Shown here: positions 1-9,683 of the stretch, in pieces
How positions within the stretch are numbered: the stretch's first letter is position 1
Layout: each line of letters begins with the position of its first letter
Origin: Hymenobacter nivis
GTDB lineage: Bacteria; Bacteroidota; Bacteroidia; Cytophagales; Hymenobacteraceae
Assembly (NCBI RefSeq): GCF_003149515.1
Contig: NZ_CP029145.1
Coordinates: 2,852,001 to 2,916,000 of the forward strand
Length of the DNA: 64,000 nucleotides
Direction: 5' to 3'
Notes under the pieces: generated by a model
The model's database searches: none
Told to the model about the DNA's origin: nothing
The model's input: only the letters and a program-made list of their open reading frames with translations
Program-made: the position numbers and the translations under genes

Positions 1-59
1 GGTAAGCACAGCAGCAGCACGAGCGTTCCCAATATGAATACACTAAAAACTAGTCTCAT
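1..59 (-). CDS. N-terminal fragment of an exported or membrane protein
   Basis: An ATG on the minus strand at position 59 opens a frame that runs off the left edge. The 19 complete codons encode a start, one arginine and then an almost wholly hydrophobic stretch (MRLVFSVFILGTLVLLLCL), which looks like a signal peptide or first membrane helix. It lies 47 bases downstream of the stop of the gene at 107-1396 on the same strand, so the two may be co-transcribed. Nothing more can be said about its function. Confidence 0.5.
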   Translation of the reverse strand, partial: MRLVFSVFILGTLVLLLCL

Positions 60-106
60 TGGCTTCAAATGATTGATTTATTACCCTACTTTAAAATTTC
101 TGCCGG

Positions 107-1396
107 TTAGCGGAGGCTGGTTGCCGCCGCTCCCGGGGCCCCCAGCGGCGTCACCGGGCCCGAGCCGCGCACCAGCACCAGGTACTGCACGTAGGCCGTA
201 GCCGGCAGCTCGGGGCGGAACTGTATCTGCTGCTCCGGCGGCATCCCCGGCGCGTAGCGCAGTTGGATGGGCTGGCGGGTAGCGGCGGCTCCCGGCGCGT
301 CGAGCCGCACCAGCGTGGTGCTGCCCGGCGCGGTGCGCTGCTTCAATTCGGCCAGGCCGATTATCGTCACCAGGGGCCCGTCATGGTTGAATTTATCGGT
401 GGTAGTGTACGGCTGCCCCGCCGCTTGCCAGGGCCCCGGCAGGCCGTCCGTCGGGTATAGCATCCGGCACTCGCTGAACACGCACAGCACCGACGCCACT
501 TTATCGTGCACCGGCAGCGCACTCTGCCGAATGCGAGCCGCCAAGTCTAAAAAGCCGTTTTGCAGGGGGCTTTGCAACACGTGGCCCAGGCCCCACATCC
601 CATACAGCTTCTCGTGGGCCAGCCGCTTGGTCTGCATCAACGCCTGGAAATTTGCAAAGATGTTATCCTCTCGCCGCCCCGCGCGCAGATCGTAGCCCGC
701 ATTCGCCAGCGCGTGGCGCAAATCGTCGTACTCAACGTTTGGCCCCATGCTGGCCAACGTCCGCCGCGCCACCCCCATTAGCCCCGGGGCCCCTAGCTGC
801 CGCAGCACCGCCACCACCGAATCGACGCGGCTGCGCAGCCCAGGAGCCAACGGCGACGTGCGCAGCAGCGCCGTGACGTAATCGGCCGCCAGCGGCAAGT
901 CCTGCAACTCGTCGAGCCCCACGAACCGAATGCGCCGCGCCGTCGGCAGCGTAAGGTTCAGGAACCTGATGCGTTGAATTTTCCGGTAAAACTCCTGGTT
1001 GGCCCACTGCGCCCGGCCGGCCATCCAACTCCTGAACACGAGTCGCAAGGCACTATCCTGGCCCGTGCGCAGGTACTCGTTTAGGTAAAATGCCTTGGCG
1101 CAGTCCACTTCTGCCATGTAGGTGCGCACTCCCGCCCGGGCATTCAGGTGCTTTAGTAGGGCAAAATCAACGTCCTGGGGCCCTCGCACCCCGTGCGATT
1201 CGCCCAGCAAAAATAACTGATTGGTATAAAACGCTTTGTCGAACAGCGCAAACGCCTCCCTTCCCGCCTCAATAGTTTCCAACGGGGCCCCGGCAAATAC
1301 AGATTCCGGCGCAGCGGTTTGCGCCCGGACTCCCGGGGTATCCAGCAGCAGCACGGCCCAAAGCAATGTGTAACGCAGAAGCAGGGTGACTTTCAT
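107..1396 (-). CDS. secreted protein resembling the erythromycin esterase family
   Basis: A protein of 429 residues starting at MKVTLLLRYTLLW; an in-frame ATG 15 codons upstream exists, but this start places a clean Sec signal peptide (hydrophobic core, then VRAQ) at the N-terminus. The mature part has FLLGESHGVRG near residue 62, similar to the GE.HG motif of erythromycin esterase/ChaN-like folds, followed by an acidic and aromatic region (YMAEVDCAKAFYLNEYL) usual in that superfamily. Family placement is by motif resemblance; the substrate is unknown and antibiotic inactivation should not be assumed. It is separated from rplQ by a terminator, so it is probably an independent unit. Confidence 0.55.
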   Translation of the reverse strand: MKVTLLLRYTLLWAVLLLDTPGVRAQTAAPESVFAGAPLETIEAGREAFALFDKAFYTNQLFLLGESHGVRGPQDVDFALLKHLNARAGVRTYMAEVDCAKAFYLNEYLRTGQDSALRLVFRSWMAGRAQWANQEFYRKIQRIRFLNLTLPTARRIRFVGLDELQDLPLAADYVTALLRTSPLAPGLRSRVDSVVAVLRQLGAPGLMGVARRTLASMGPNVEYDDLRHALANAGYDLRAGRREDNIFANFQALMQTKRLAHEKLYGMWGLGHVLQSPLQNGFLDLAARIRQSALPVHDKVASVLCVFSECRMLYPTDGLPGPWQAAGQPYTTTDKFNHDGPLVTIIGLAELKQRTAPGSTTLVRLDAPGAAATRQPIQLRYAPGMPPEQQIQFRPELPATAYVQYLVLVRGSGPVTPLGAPGAAATSLR

Positions 1397-1546
1397 GATG
1401 CAAAACGGCTTAGCCGCAGAGGAGGTGATTGAATCCTTCAAAGCACGCCTCCCCTACCGCTGGCTCCACCTCGCCGCCCGCCAATCCACCGAAAATTCCG
1501 ATGAGCTGCCGCAAAAATCCCACGAGCTTTATTGCCCAGAACCCGA

Positions 1547-1584
1547 CAAAAAAAGGGATGCCCCATGAGGAGCATCCCTTTTCG
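1547..1584 (-). terminator. intrinsic terminator after rplQ
   Basis: Inverted repeat AAGGGATGC (1553-1561) and GCATCCCTT (1572-1580). Read on the minus strand the stem is followed by seven T. It lies just after the rplQ stop and closes the ribosomal protein operon. Confidence 0.88.
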
Positions 1585-1601
1585 AAATCAAACTTTAAAG
1601 C

Positions 1602-2201
1602 TTACGCGTCGGCTTTGGCCTCGTCGCGGCTCTCGCCATCCTTCACCGTTTCGGTGGGGGTATCTTCCGGAGCCGACTGCTGCACGGTAGCGTCAGGAGC
1701 GACGGCCTCACCCTTCACTTCGGTGGCCGAAGTCACAGCGGCGTCGCCGGCAACTGGCGCGGCACCACCCGAGCGGCGGCGCGAACGACGCGTCGTGGTA
1801 GCTTTCTCAGCGGTAGCGTTTTTAGCTTCTAGCAGGGTGTCGTTGTAGTCCACCAGTTCAATCACGCACATGTCGGCGTTATCACCAAGGCGCGAAGCAC
1901 TCAGCTTAATGATGCGGGTATAACCGCCGGGGCGGTTGGCAATTTTGCCCGCCACTTCACCGAACAATTCCTTGATGGCCTCTTTCTCCTGCAACTGGGC
2001 AAACACCAGGCGGCGCGAGTGCGTCGTGTCCTCTTTCGACTTAGTGAGCAGCGGCTCCACGTACTGGCGCAGGGCCTTAGCCTTAGCTACAGTCGTGGTT
2101 ACACGCTTATGCATGATGAGCGACGTTGCCATGTTCGACAGCATCGCGTGGCGATGGGCGGTAGTCCGGCCCAAATGATTAATCTTTTTTCCGTGCCGCA
2201 T
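1602..2201 (-). CDS. rplQ: 50S ribosomal protein L17 with long acidic C-terminal tail
   Basis: L17 of the large subunit, near the peptide exit tunnel. The start is set at [12 protein letters not shown], the universal L17 N-terminus; a longer in-frame start 13 codons upstream has no family support. The L17 core occupies about residues 1-120, ending in the typical ELVDYN segment. About 80 further residues are rich in Ala, Thr, Glu and Arg (an RRSRRRSGG patch, then an acidic end), giving 199 residues against about 120-130 in many bacteria. It is the last gene of the alpha operon, 160 bases after rpoA and separated from it by a strong terminator. Confidence 0.96.
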   Translation of the reverse strand: MRHGKKINHLGRTTAHRHAMLSNMATSLIMHKRVTTTVAKAKALRQYVEPLLTKSKEDTTHSRRLVFAQLQEKEAIKELFGEVAGKIANRPGGYTRIIKLSASRLGDNADMCVIELVDYNDTLLEAKNATAEKATTTRRSRRRSGGAAPVAGDAAVTSATEVKGEAVAPDATVQQSAPEDTPTETVKDGESRDEAKADA

Positions 2202-2302
2202 GGACTGAAAAGTAAGTGTGCGCTTGCGGGTAGCGACCACGGCGGGTCAAAACCTCATTAGAACCGCTACCCCTCGGGCGCACTGGTTGAAAATGTGAGA
2301 AA

Positions 2303-2354
2303 CAAAAAAAGTGGAGCAGTGCCACAGCGGTTACCCACTGCCGCACTGCTCCAC
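2303..2354 (-). terminator. strong intrinsic terminator between rpoA and rplQ
   Basis: A perfect 12-bp stem (GTGGAGCAGTGC at 2311-2322, complement at 2343-2354) with a 20-base loop is followed on the minus strand by seven T. It begins 8 bases after the rpoA stop. Because rplQ lies downstream with no obvious promoter, it could act as a partial terminator that lowers L17 relative to RpoA. Confidence 0.88.
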
Positions 2355-2361
2355 CGCATTA

Positions 2362-3351
2362 CTAGTCTTCTTCGAGGCGGTACTTGCCGAGGTCCATACC
2401 GAACTCCAGGCCGCGCTCCTCTACCAAGTTCTCCAACTCAGTCAGGCTCTTCTTACCAAAGTTCCGGAACTTCATCATGTCGGCAATCTCCAAGGTCACC
2501 AGCTCGCCCATCGTCTTGATGTCGGCAGCTTTTAGGCAGTTCTTAGCGCGCACGCTCAACTCCATGTCTTCCAACGGAGTTTTCAGCATTTTACGCATCT
2601 GCATGGTTTCCTCGTCGATGGGCTCATCTTCCACCACACGGGCTCCTACGGTAGCCATCGTACTGTCCGAAAACAGCATAAAATGCTGAATCAGAATGTT
2701 AGCCGCACCTTTCAATGCTTCCTCTGGATGAATAGAGCCATCGGTCTGAATTTCGAGAACAAGCTTCTCGTAGTCAGTCTTTTGCTCCACACGAGTGTTC
2801 TCAATGCTATATTTCACGTTCTTAATAGGCGTGTAAATAGCATCAATGGCAATCTGACCAAATACTTGGTCAGTCTGCTTGTTCTCGTCAGCCGGCACAT
2901 AGCCACGACCACGGTTGATGGTCAATTCGAATTCCAGCTCCTTGCTCGGGTCAACGTGGCAGATCACGTGGTCCGGGTTTAACACCTGAAAGCCGCTGGC
3001 AAACTTGCTGATATCAGCACCCGAAAAGGTGTCCTGGCCTTTCACGCGCACCGTAATTTTGTCTGGAATGGCATCACTCACTTTCTTGAAGCGCACCATT
3101 TTCAGATTCAGAATGATTTCGGACATGTCCTCAATCACCCCCTCAATCGTCGAGAACTCGTGCAGCACGCTGTTGGTGCGCACCGATGTAATGGCAAAAC
3201 CTTCCAGCGACGACAGCAGAATACGACGTAGCGCATTGCCGATGGTCACGCCGTAGCCCTTCTCGAGCGGTTTGAATTCAAACGTCCCGGTGAAGTCGTC
3301 GGATTTCTCCATCACTACTTTCTCCGGCATCTGAAAAGCTAAGATTGACAT
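2362..3351 (-). CDS. rpoA: RNA polymerase alpha subunit
   Basis: Alpha subunit that dimerises to nucleate RNA polymerase assembly and contacts upstream promoter DNA and activators. The start is [17 protein letters not shown] (329 residues); an upstream in-frame ATG gives a non-conserved extension. The N-terminal domain contains [20 protein letters not shown], and the C-terminal domain (about 255-315) has the helix-hairpin-helix segment [20 protein letters not shown] and [11 protein letters not shown]. It sits between rpsD and rplQ as in the classical alpha operon. A hairpin lies in the rpsD-rpoA spacer and a terminator follows the gene. Confidence 0.98.
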   Translation of the reverse strand: MSILAFQMPEKVVMEKSDDFTGTFEFKPLEKGYGVTIGNALRRILLSSLEGFAITSVRTNSVLHEFSTIEGVIEDMSEIILNLKMVRFKKVSDAIPDKITVRVKGQDTFSGADISKFASGFQVLNPDHVICHVDPSKELEFELTINRGRGYVPADENKQTDQVFGQIAIDAIYTPIKNVKYSIENTRVEQKTDYEKLVLEIQTDGSIHPEEALKGAANILIQHFMLFSDSTMATVGARVVEDEPIDEETMQMRKMLKTPLEDMELSVRAKNCLKAADIKTMGELVTLEIADMMKFRNFGKKSLTELENLVEERGLEFGMDLGKYRLEED

Positions 3352-3400
3352 AGATGAGGCGTTAAAAACTAAAAAAAATGAGGGAGGCATTACGCACGAA

Positions 3401-3427
3401 TGCGGCCCGGCAATTTGCCAGGCCGCA
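3401..3427 (-). other. hairpin in the rpsD-rpoA spacer
   Basis: TGCGGCC and GGCAA at 3401-3413 pair with TTGCC and GGCCGCA at 3415-3427, with one mismatch. A run of eight T on the minus strand lies 22-30 bases further on, too far for a standard terminator. It may be an RNA-processing or regulatory site between the S4 and alpha-subunit genes. Confidence 0.5.
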
Positions 3428-3447
3428 CCCTATCGGCGCTATGCAGA

Positions 3448-4053
3448 TTACTTTGAATACAATTCGACGATGAGCTGCTCCGTGATTTTCTCAGGGATCA
3501 ACTCGCGCGAAGGTGCATTCACAAATTTGCCAGCCAGTTCTTTGCCATCCCACTCCAGCCACGAAAACTGGCGCGAGTTGCGAACCGAAAGACTCGTAGA
3601 AATAGCTTCCAGCGACTTCGATTTCTCGCGCACAGCCACGATGTCGCCGGCACGTAAATGATATGAAGGAATGTTTACCACCTCACCATTCACCGTGATG
3701 TGCTTGTGACCCACCAACTGACGAGCAGCACGACGGGTCGAAGCAATGCCCAAACGGTAAACCGTATTGTCGAGGCGCGCCTCCAGCAAGCTCAGCAGGT
3801 TATCACCCGTAATACCGGGCAAGCTTGCTGCTTTATGGAACAGGTTCTCGAATTGCTTCTCGAGCATCCCATACATGTACTTTACTTTCTGCTTCTCCAT
3901 CAGCTGCACAGCGTATTCCGACTGCTTCTTACGGCGGCCGCGGCCGTGCTGGCCCGGAGGATAATTCTTCTTGTTGAGAGCCTTGTCCGGGCCGAAAATC
4001 GGCTCGGCGAAGCGACGGGCAATTTTGGACGTGGGGCCGGTGTAACGTGCCAT
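3448..4053 (-). CDS. rpsD: 30S ribosomal protein S4
   Basis: Primary 16S rRNA-binding protein that nucleates 30S assembly. 201 residues beginning [22 protein letters not shown], with the S4 domain [34 protein letters not shown] and the C-terminal [19 protein letters not shown]. It lacks the N-terminal Cys zinc motif of some S4 forms. In E. coli S4 represses the alpha operon; here the gene is in the same position before rpoA, so similar feedback is possible but not shown. Confidence 0.98.
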   Translation of the reverse strand: MARYTGPTSKIARRFAEPIFGPDKALNKKNYPPGQHGRGRRKKQSEYAVQLMEKQKVKYMYGMLEKQFENLFHKAASLPGITGDNLLSLLEARLDNTVYRLGIASTRRAARQLVGHKHITVNGEVVNIPSYHLRAGDIVAVREKSKSLEAISTSLSVRNSRQFSWLEWDGKELAGKFVNAPSRELIPEKITEQLIVELYSK

Positions 4054-4079
4054 GGTAATATAAAATCAGAGGTGAATAA

Positions 4080-4472
4080 TCAGACGCGACGGCGCTTGGG
4101 CGGGCGGCAGCCGTTGTGCGGCAGCGGCGTTACGTCGCGGATGGTCGTCACCTCAATGCCCACGTTACCCAAGGCACGAATGGCCGACTCACGGCCCGAA
4201 CCAGGGCCCTTCACGAACACTTCGGCTTTGCGCATACCCAAATCATGGGCAACCTTGCCACAATCGCTCATCGCCATTTGGGCGGCGTAAGGCGTATTCT
4301 TCTTCGAACCACGGAAGCCCATTTTGCCGGCTGAAGCCCACGAAATCACTTGCCCGTTGTTGTTCGTGATGGAGATAATAATATTGTTGAACGAAGCACG
4401 AATGTGCACCTGTCCAACCTGCTCCACCACGACAACGCGCTTCTTGGCTTTGTCTTTTCTTTTTTGTGCCAT
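4080..4472 (-). CDS. rpsK: 30S ribosomal protein S11
   Basis: S11 of the 30S platform near the mRNA exit. 130 residues with a lysine-rich start ([13 protein letters not shown]), [30 protein letters not shown] in the core and the conserved C-terminal [18 protein letters not shown]. It lies between rpsM and rpsD. The spacer towards rpsM contains an imperfect hairpin with CGCTGGCA/TGCCAGCG arms. Confidence 0.98.
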   Translation of the reverse strand: MAQKRKDKAKKRVVVVEQVGQVHIRASFNNIIISITNNNGQVISWASAGKMGFRGSKKNTPYAAQMAMSDCGKVAHDLGMRKAEVFVKGPGSGRESAIRALGNVGIEVTTIRDVTPLPHNGCRPPKRRRV

Positions 4473-4559
4473 TTGGTTATCGCGAAAAATGCGGGAGGTG
4501 TTGACGCTGGCAACTCGAGTACATCACCCGTAGCTGCCAGCGCCGATTCCCACTAAAAG

Positions 4560-4937
4560 TTATTTCGTTGCCTTCTTCTTGCCGGCTACGGTCTTGCGCT
4601 TGCCCTTGCGGGTACGCGAGTTGTTTTTAGTGCGCTGGCCACGTACGGGCAGCCCTTTGCGGTGACGCAAACCACGGTAGCAACCGATGTCCATCAATCG
4701 CTTGATGTTAGTAGTTACCTCCGAGCGCAGTACGCCTTCAGTCTTATGTTCGGCAGCAATAATTGCGCGAATAGCACCAGACTCTTCTTCAGTCCAATCC
4801 TTCACTTTCTTATTAATGTCGACACCTGCTTTCACCAGAATTTTCTGGGAATTGCTTCGGCCGATGCCGAAAATGTAAGTCAGGGCGATTTCGCCGCGCT
4901 TGTTGTCCGGGATATCAACCCCTGCGATACGAGCCAT
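4560..4937 (-). CDS. rpsM: 30S ribosomal protein S13
   Basis: Head protein of the 30S subunit contacting tRNA in the P site and L5 across the subunit bridge. 125 residues: [26 protein letters not shown], then the [25 protein letters not shown] tail typical of S13, plus a lysine-rich end. It follows rpmJ as in the classical order infA-rpmJ-rpsM-rpsK-rpsD-rpoA. Confidence 0.98.
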   Translation of the reverse strand: MARIAGVDIPDNKRGEIALTYIFGIGRSNSQKILVKAGVDINKKVKDWTEEESGAIRAIIAAEHKTEGVLRSEVTTNIKRLMDIGCYRGLRHRKGLPVRGQRTKNNSRTRKGKRKTVAGKKKATK

Positions 4938-5040
4938 GTAGTTTTATTATGTTTTTGCGGACAGAAACCCGGCAGCATCTTGGAAGGCGGCCACCATAGT
5001 GACCAGTACCCAAGGCTCCGGGATTCTTAAAAAAAGTTGC

Positions 5041-5157
5041 TTAACCCTGGCGTTGTTTATAACGGGGGTTCTTCTTGTTGATGACGTACAGTTTGCCATT
5101 GCGGCGGACGAGTTTGCAGTCCACACTGCGCTTTTTCACCGAGGTCTTGACTTTCAT
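5041..5157 (-). CDS. rpmJ: 50S ribosomal protein L36
   Basis: A 38-residue protein beginning [15 protein letters not shown] and ending NPRYKQRQG. Of the four zinc ligands found in zinc-binding L36 (Cys11, Cys14, Cys27, His32 in E. coli numbering) only Cys14 remains; the others are Ser11, Asn27 and Arg32. It is therefore a zinc-independent form, as is common in Bacteroidota. The start is fixed by the conserved N-terminus and the position 8 bases after the infA stop. Confidence 0.97.
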   Translation of the reverse strand: MKVKTSVKKRSVDCKLVRRNGKLYVINKKNPRYKQRQG

Positions 5158-5164
5158 GACGAGG

Positions 5165-5383
5165 TTATTTGTAACGGTATTTAATTCTGCCCTTCGACAA
5201 GTCGTAAGGTGACATTTCCAGCTTCACTTTATCCCCCGGCAGAATTTTAATATAGTGCATCCGCATCTTACCGGAAATGTGGGCAATTAGTTGATGACCG
5301 TTTTCCAACTCCACGCGAAACATAGCGTTGGAAAGGGCTTCGAGGATGGTACCGTCCTGCTCAATAGAGGCTTGTTTGGCCAT
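5165..5383 (-). CDS. infA: translation initiation factor IF-1
   Basis: 72 residues with the S1-like OB fold sequence: [30 protein letters not shown], then [16 protein letters not shown] and the C-terminal [12 protein letters not shown]-1 binds the 30S A site with IF-2 and IF-3. It lies 6 bases after map and just before rpmJ, as expected. Confidence 0.98.
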   Translation of the reverse strand: MAKQASIEQDGTILEALSNAMFRVELENGHQLIAHISGKMRMHYIKILPGDKVKLEMSPYDLSKGRIKYRYK

Positions 5384-5389
5384 AAGGGG

Positions 5390-6172
5390 CTACTGCAATA
5401 CTTTTTCGATGTATTCAAAAGACGTGAGAATCTCCGCCTTATCTTTTCTAACAACAACAGTGTGCTCAAAGTGCGCTGAAGGTTTGCGGTCTTTAGTACG
5501 GATGGTCCAGCCGTCCGCTTCCTGTACCACATCTTTTTTGCCCAAGTTCACCATTGGTTCAATGGCTAATACCAAGCCTGATTGAAGCAAAGGACCAGAT
5601 CCTCGCTTGCCATAGTTTGGTACTTCAGGTTTCTCATGTAAGTTGGCTCCCACACCATGACCGACCAACTCCCGAACCACGCCGAAGCCCAAGGGACCTA
5701 CATGATTCTGAATTGCGTAACTAATATCACCAACACGATTGCCACTAATTGCTTTCTCAATTCCTTTAAACAAGCTTGCTTTAGTTTCCTTAAGCAGAAC
5801 TAATACCTCGGGGCTTACTTCCCCTATCGGATAAGTATATGCACTATCAGCATGGTATCCATTCATGAAAACACCGCAATCAACAGATAGTATGTCGCCG
5901 CTCTTTAACGGTTCATCTGTTGCGAATCCGTGAACTACCACCGCATTAGGTGAAAGACACAAACTAAAAGGAAACTTGTTATAACCCTTAAAGGAAGGCA
6001 CTCCACCATTGTCCCGAATGAACTCCTCGGCGCGTTGGTCAAGTTGCCTCGTAGTAACACCTTCTTTTATTAGAGCGGCCACCTCACCATGGGCTTGAGC
6101 TAATATGTGAGCACTAACCCGGATAAGGTCAATCTCCTCCTCTGTTTTATATTGTATGCTGCCGTTTGCCAT
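5390..6172 (-). CDS. map: methionine aminopeptidase type I
   Basis: Removes the initiator methionine from nascent proteins. 260 residues of the short type I class without an N-terminal zinc-finger extension. The metal ligands are visible: the two Asp in DCGVFMNGYHADSAY, the His in VGHGVGANLHEKPEVPNYG, and Glu residues in AIEPMVN and FEHTVVV. It follows secY by 9 bases. The secY-map DNA is noticeably more AT-rich than the flanking non-ribosomal genes. Confidence 0.97.
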   Translation of the reverse strand: MANGSIQYKTEEEIDLIRVSAHILAQAHGEVAALIKEGVTTRQLDQRAEEFIRDNGGVPSFKGYNKFPFSLCLSPNAVVVHGFATDEPLKSGDILSVDCGVFMNGYHADSAYTYPIGEVSPEVLVLLKETKASLFKGIEKAISGNRVGDISYAIQNHVGPLGFGVVRELVGHGVGANLHEKPEVPNYGKRGSGPLLQSGLVLAIEPMVNLGKKDVVQEADGWTIRTKDRKPSAHFEHTVVVRKDKAEILTSFEYIEKVLQ

Positions 6173-6181
6173 GATAACCGC

Positions 6182-7498
6182 TTACGAGGCTATAGCCACG
6201 TTTTGCGACCTTCCGCGTACCCGGCCAGATTTCATCATGCCATCGTAATGTTGCATCAGCAAGTAACTCTGCACTTGGTTCACTGTGTCCAATACGACGC
6301 CTACCATGATGATAAGAGAAGTGCCGCCGTAGAAAGCTGAGAAAGGTCGTGTAACACCTAATAGCAATGCAATAGCCGGAAAAATTGCAATGGCTGCCAA
6401 AGCAATAGCACCGGGCAAAGTGATTCGAGTCAGTATTTCATCGATGAATTCCGAAGTATCTCGTCCTGGTTTAACACCAGGCACAAAACCACCGCTTCGT
6501 TTTAAGTCATCAGCAATCTGATTGGGATTGACACTGATTGCAGTGTAAAAATATGTAAACACAACAATCAGAACCCCAAATGTCAGGTTGTATTGCCAAG
6601 AGGTGTAGTCTGAGAATTTTACTCCGATGTAGCTAGCAAAATCACTCTTATTTTGCCAGACTGAAGCAGCAATTGCTGGTACGAACATCAGCGATTGGGC
6701 GAAAATAATGGGCATCACGCCAGCAGCATTCACCTTCAACGGAATAAACTGACGTTGGGCGTCAAGCTGTGTTGTGCCCCCAACCTGCTTGGCATATTGC
6801 ACAGCAATGCGCCGAACAGCTTGAGTCAACACGATAACGGCCATCACAACCAAAAACAGCACAACCAATTCTAGCAAAAAAATCAACGATTTGTTTACGC
6901 CTTTGGCAGCAGCTTCCCCAATCATCGCACCAGGTAGGCGGGATACAATGCCGATCATAATAATCATGGAAATACCGTTGCCAATACCCTTATCGGTGAT
7001 CTTCTCACCCAACCACATACAAAACAGCGTTCCGGCTGTGATGATAAGCATAGTTGAGATTGTGAAGAAAGTACCCGGATTAGTGATTGCCTCGGCATTA
7101 ATAGTGGCAATGAAGCCTACAGACTGTGCAAGAACAATCGGTATCGTTAGGATGCGAGTATACTGATTTATCTTCTTACGGCCTGACTCACCTTCTTTTT
7201 GCAATTTCTGAAAGTACGGTACTGCGATCGTTAACAATTGCAGTACAATACTAGCTGATATGTAGGGCATGATGCCCAAAGCAAAAATAGAAGCGTGGCT
7301 GAATGCACCGCCAAGCAACGTATCTAAAATACCAAATAGACCTTCGGCGCCCGTTTTTAGTCGGGTTGGATCAACGCCTGGGAGAACAACGTAAGAGCCC
7401 AGACGATAAATGGCAATGAAAAAAAGCGTATTGAGGATTCGCGTACGCAAGTCCTCAATCGCAAAGATATTTTTTATCGCGGTGATAAATTTATTCAT
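6182..7498 (-). CDS. secY: protein translocase subunit SecY
   Basis: Channel-forming subunit of the SecYEG translocon in the inner membrane. 438 residues with about ten hydrophobic segments; family segments include RLGSYVVLPGVDP, the plug region FALGIMPYISASIVLQLL, GESGRKKINQYTR, and YFYTAISVNPNQIADDLKRSGGFVPGVKPG in the fifth cytoplasmic loop that contacts SecA and the ribosome. It lies in the spc operon after rplO as usual; its partner secE is at 39531-39725. Confidence 0.98.
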   Translation of the reverse strand: MNKFITAIKNIFAIEDLRTRILNTLFFIAIYRLGSYVVLPGVDPTRLKTGAEGLFGILDTLLGGAFSHASIFALGIMPYISASIVLQLLTIAVPYFQKLQKEGESGRKKINQYTRILTIPIVLAQSVGFIATINAEAITNPGTFFTISTMLIITAGTLFCMWLGEKITDKGIGNGISMIIMIGIVSRLPGAMIGEAAAKGVNKSLIFLLELVVLFLVVMAVIVLTQAVRRIAVQYAKQVGGTTQLDAQRQFIPLKVNAAGVMPIIFAQSLMFVPAIAASVWQNKSDFASYIGVKFSDYTSWQYNLTFGVLIVVFTYFYTAISVNPNQIADDLKRSGGFVPGVKPGRDTSEFIDEILTRITLPGAIALAAIAIFPAIALLLGVTRPFSAFYGGTSLIIMVGVVLDTVNQVQSYLLMQHYDGMMKSGRVRGRSQNVAIAS

Positions 7499-7514
7499 TG
7501 CCTTTATTTGAGCT

Positions 7515-7961
7515 TTAGAGCGTTACCGCCTTGCCGCCCGCTTTCTCAATAGCTTCAACAGCCGACTTTGAAAAAGCGTGAGCATGAATTTCAAGGGCAG
7601 TAGTAATTTCACCACGACCCAAAACCTTGATTTTAGCGTTTTTTGACACCAGTCCGTTTGCTACAAAGTAGGCTGCATCCATAGTAGCGGTTTGCGTGCC
7701 CTCAACCAGAGAGGCAAGTACGTCCAAGTTGATAGCTTTGTATTCAACACGGTTGATGTTGGTGAAACCAAACTTAGGCACGCGGCGCTGAAGTGGCATC
7801 TGACCACCTTCAAAGCCAGACTTACGCTTGTAGCCCGAACGCGACTTGGCACCTTTGTGACCTCGGGTCGACGTACCACCACGGGTCGAGCCTTCGCCAC
7901 GACCGATCCGCTTTTGGTTCTTTGTAGAGCCAACGGCAGGTTTTAGATTGCTAAGATTCAT
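7515..7961 (-). CDS. rplO: 50S ribosomal protein L15
   Basis: 148 residues with the glycine- and arginine-rich N-terminal arm typical of L15 ([25 protein letters not shown], then [18 protein letters not shown]) and a globular C-terminal domain ending in [15 protein letters not shown]15 is a late-assembly protein of the 50S core. It follows rpmD by 13 bases and precedes secY. Confidence 0.98.
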   Translation of the reverse strand: MNLSNLKPAVGSTKNQKRIGRGEGSTRGGTSTRGHKGAKSRSGYKRKSGFEGGQMPLQRRVPKFGFTNINRVEYKAINLDVLASLVEGTQTATMDAAYFVANGLVSKNAKIKVLGRGEITTALEIHAHAFSKSAVEAIEKAGGKAVTL

Positions 7962-7974
7962 AATGATTGAAAGA

Positions 7975-8154
7975 CTACAGGTCGGTTACTTGCACCAGAT
8001 GCTGCACACTTTTAACCATGCCTAAAATAGCTGGATTAGATTCGTGTTGAGCAATACTGTTCATTTTGCCTAAGCCCAACGATTTGACGGTGCGCTTCTG
8101 GCGCTCGGGGCGGTCAATGACGCTACGCACGAGCTTTACTTGAATTTGTGCCAT
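7975..8154 (-). CDS. rpmD: 50S ribosomal protein L30
   Basis: 59 residues starting at ATG 8154 ([16 protein letters not shown]), six bases after the rpsE stop; a TTG two codons upstream overlaps the spacer and is less likely. [12 protein letters not shown] and the final LVQVTDL are typical L30 segments. It is placed between rpsE and rplO as in other spc operons. Confidence 0.96.
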   Translation of the reverse strand: MAQIQVKLVRSVIDRPERQKRTVKSLGLGKMNSIAQHESNPAILGMVKSVQHLVQVTDL

Positions 8155-8160
8155 TGTCAA

Positions 8161-8736
8161 TTAACCGTTAAATACACGGGACAAAGAGATACCACGTGCC
8201 TGTGCAATTTGCAACGGGTCACGCATCTTAGCTAATGCGTCAAAGGTAGCCTTAACTACGTTGTGGGGGTTCGACGAACCCTTCGACTTAGCCAAAACAT
8301 CTTTAATACCTGCACTTTCAAATACGGCGCGCATGGCACCGCCAGCAATTACGCCAGTACCAGCTGCAGCAGGCTGCACCAGTACAAAGCCACCGCTGTA
8401 CTTGCCTTGCATCACATGAGGTACAGTATGCTTGTACATTGGTACTTTTACTAAGTTCTTCTTAGCGTCATCGATGCCTTTAGCAATAGCATCAGTTACT
8501 TCGTTGGCTTTACCAAGACCGTAACCTACAGTACCATTACCATCACCCACTACCACAATAGCAGAAAAACTAAAGCGACGACCACCCTTCACCACCTTCG
8601 CAACGCGGTTGATGGCAACGACTTTTTCTTTGAAGTCGGAGTCCGGGCCCATGCGACTCGCTTCCTTGTTGCGGTCCCGGTCGTTGCTACGCTGACGGTC
8701 TCCGCCAGGACGATTGTTGTCGCGTTCTTGCGCCAT
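8161..8736 (-). CDS. rpsE: 30S ribosomal protein S5
   Basis: S5 takes part in decoding accuracy and mRNA entry. 191 residues: a charged Arg/Asp/Asn-rich N-terminal arm (about 30 residues longer than the conserved core), the double-stranded RNA-binding segment [30 protein letters not shown], then [36 protein letters not shown]. It lies 6 bases after rplR. Confidence 0.98.
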   Translation of the reverse strand: MAQERDNNRPGGDRQRSNDRDRNKEASRMGPDSDFKEKVVAINRVAKVVKGGRRFSFSAIVVVGDGNGTVGYGLGKANEVTDAIAKGIDDAKKNLVKVPMYKHTVPHVMQGKYSGGFVLVQPAAAGTGVIAGGAMRAVFESAGIKDVLAKSKGSSNPHNVVKATFDALAKMRDPLQIAQARGISLSRVFNG

Positions 8737-8742
8737 GATATT

Positions 8743-9093
8743 TTAGAAATTGAGGCCGCCTTCGCGGGCTCCTTCTGCTAATGATTTTACGCGGCCGTGA
8801 TACAAATAACCTGAACGGTCGAATACCACTTTCGAGATACCTTTCTCTTGCGCCACTACTGCTAGCTGCCGACCAACAGCGGCCGCTAGTGCTACACCGT
8901 TACCACCTTCGGCAGTTACTTGTTTCGACGATGCCGAAGCAAGGGTACGGCCAGCCGTATCGTCAATAATTTGAGCGTAGATGCCTGTATTACTACGAAA
9001 CACCGACAACCGCGGCCGCTCGGACGTGCCAGCCACCTTCGTGCGGATGATGCGCTGGATTCGCTTTCTGCGGGTTGCTTTATCAAAAGCCAT
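8743..9093 (-). CDS. rplR: 50S ribosomal protein L18
   Basis: 5S rRNA-binding protein of the central protuberance. 116 residues: [38 protein letters not shown], then the C-terminal [26 protein letters not shown], both diagnostic for L18. It is located between rplF and rpsE. Confidence 0.98.
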   Translation of the reverse strand: MAFDKATRRKRIQRIIRTKVAGTSERPRLSVFRSNTGIYAQIIDDTAGRTLASASSKQVTAEGGNGVALAAAVGRQLAVVAQEKGISKVVFDRSGYLYHGRVKSLAEGAREGGLNF

Positions 9094-9101
9094 GATGCAA
9101 A

Positions 9102-9656
9102 TTATTTAGAGGCTGTTTTACCAGCTTTGCGACGGATAATCTCACCCACAAAGCGTACACCTTTGCCTTTATAAGGCTCAACTTTACGCAGCGAACGAAT
9201 CTTGGCGGCCACTTGGCCCAGCAGTTGGTTATCAATACTCGTTAGCGTGACAATCGGATTTTTACCCTTTTCTGTAACAGCCGTAGCGGTTACTTCTTTT
9301 GGCAATGCGATGTACACGTTATGAGAATAACCAAGAGCCAACTCGAGGGTAGTCCCAGCTAACGTAGCCTTGTAACCTACACCTACAAGCTCCAACTGCT
9401 TGGTGAAGCCATTACTCACTCCAACCACCATGTTGTTGATAAGCGAGCGATACAGGCCGTGCATAGCTTTGTGGCGCTTCTGCTCAGTAGGACGGGTTAC
9501 GGTGAGGGTACCGTCTTCAACAGCAACGGCAATATCGCGGTCCACTTGCGTGGTCAGCGAGCCCCTGGGGCCCTTTACCGTCACCGCGTTGTCTTTGTCA
9601 ACCGAAATATCGACCCCAGTGGGAACAGTAATCGGCAGTTTACCAATACGTGACAT
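9102..9656 (-). CDS. rplF: 50S ribosomal protein L6
   Basis: 184 residues in two related L6 domains: [19 protein letters not shown] with VKGPRGSLT, then the second domain ending in [30 protein letters not shown]6 lies near the factor-binding site on the 50S subunit. It follows rpsH by 27 bases. Confidence 0.98.
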   Translation of the reverse strand: MSRIGKLPITVPTGVDISVDKDNAVTVKGPRGSLTTQVDRDIAVAVEDGTLTVTRPTEQKRHKAMHGLYRSLINNMVVGVSNGFTKQLELVGVGYKATLAGTTLELALGYSHNVYIALPKEVTATAVTEKGKNPIVTLTSIDNQLLGQVAAKIRSLRKVEPYKGKGVRFVGEIIRRKAGKTASK

Positions 9657-9683
9657 AGTTCTATTAGCTAAGCAGATTTCGAA

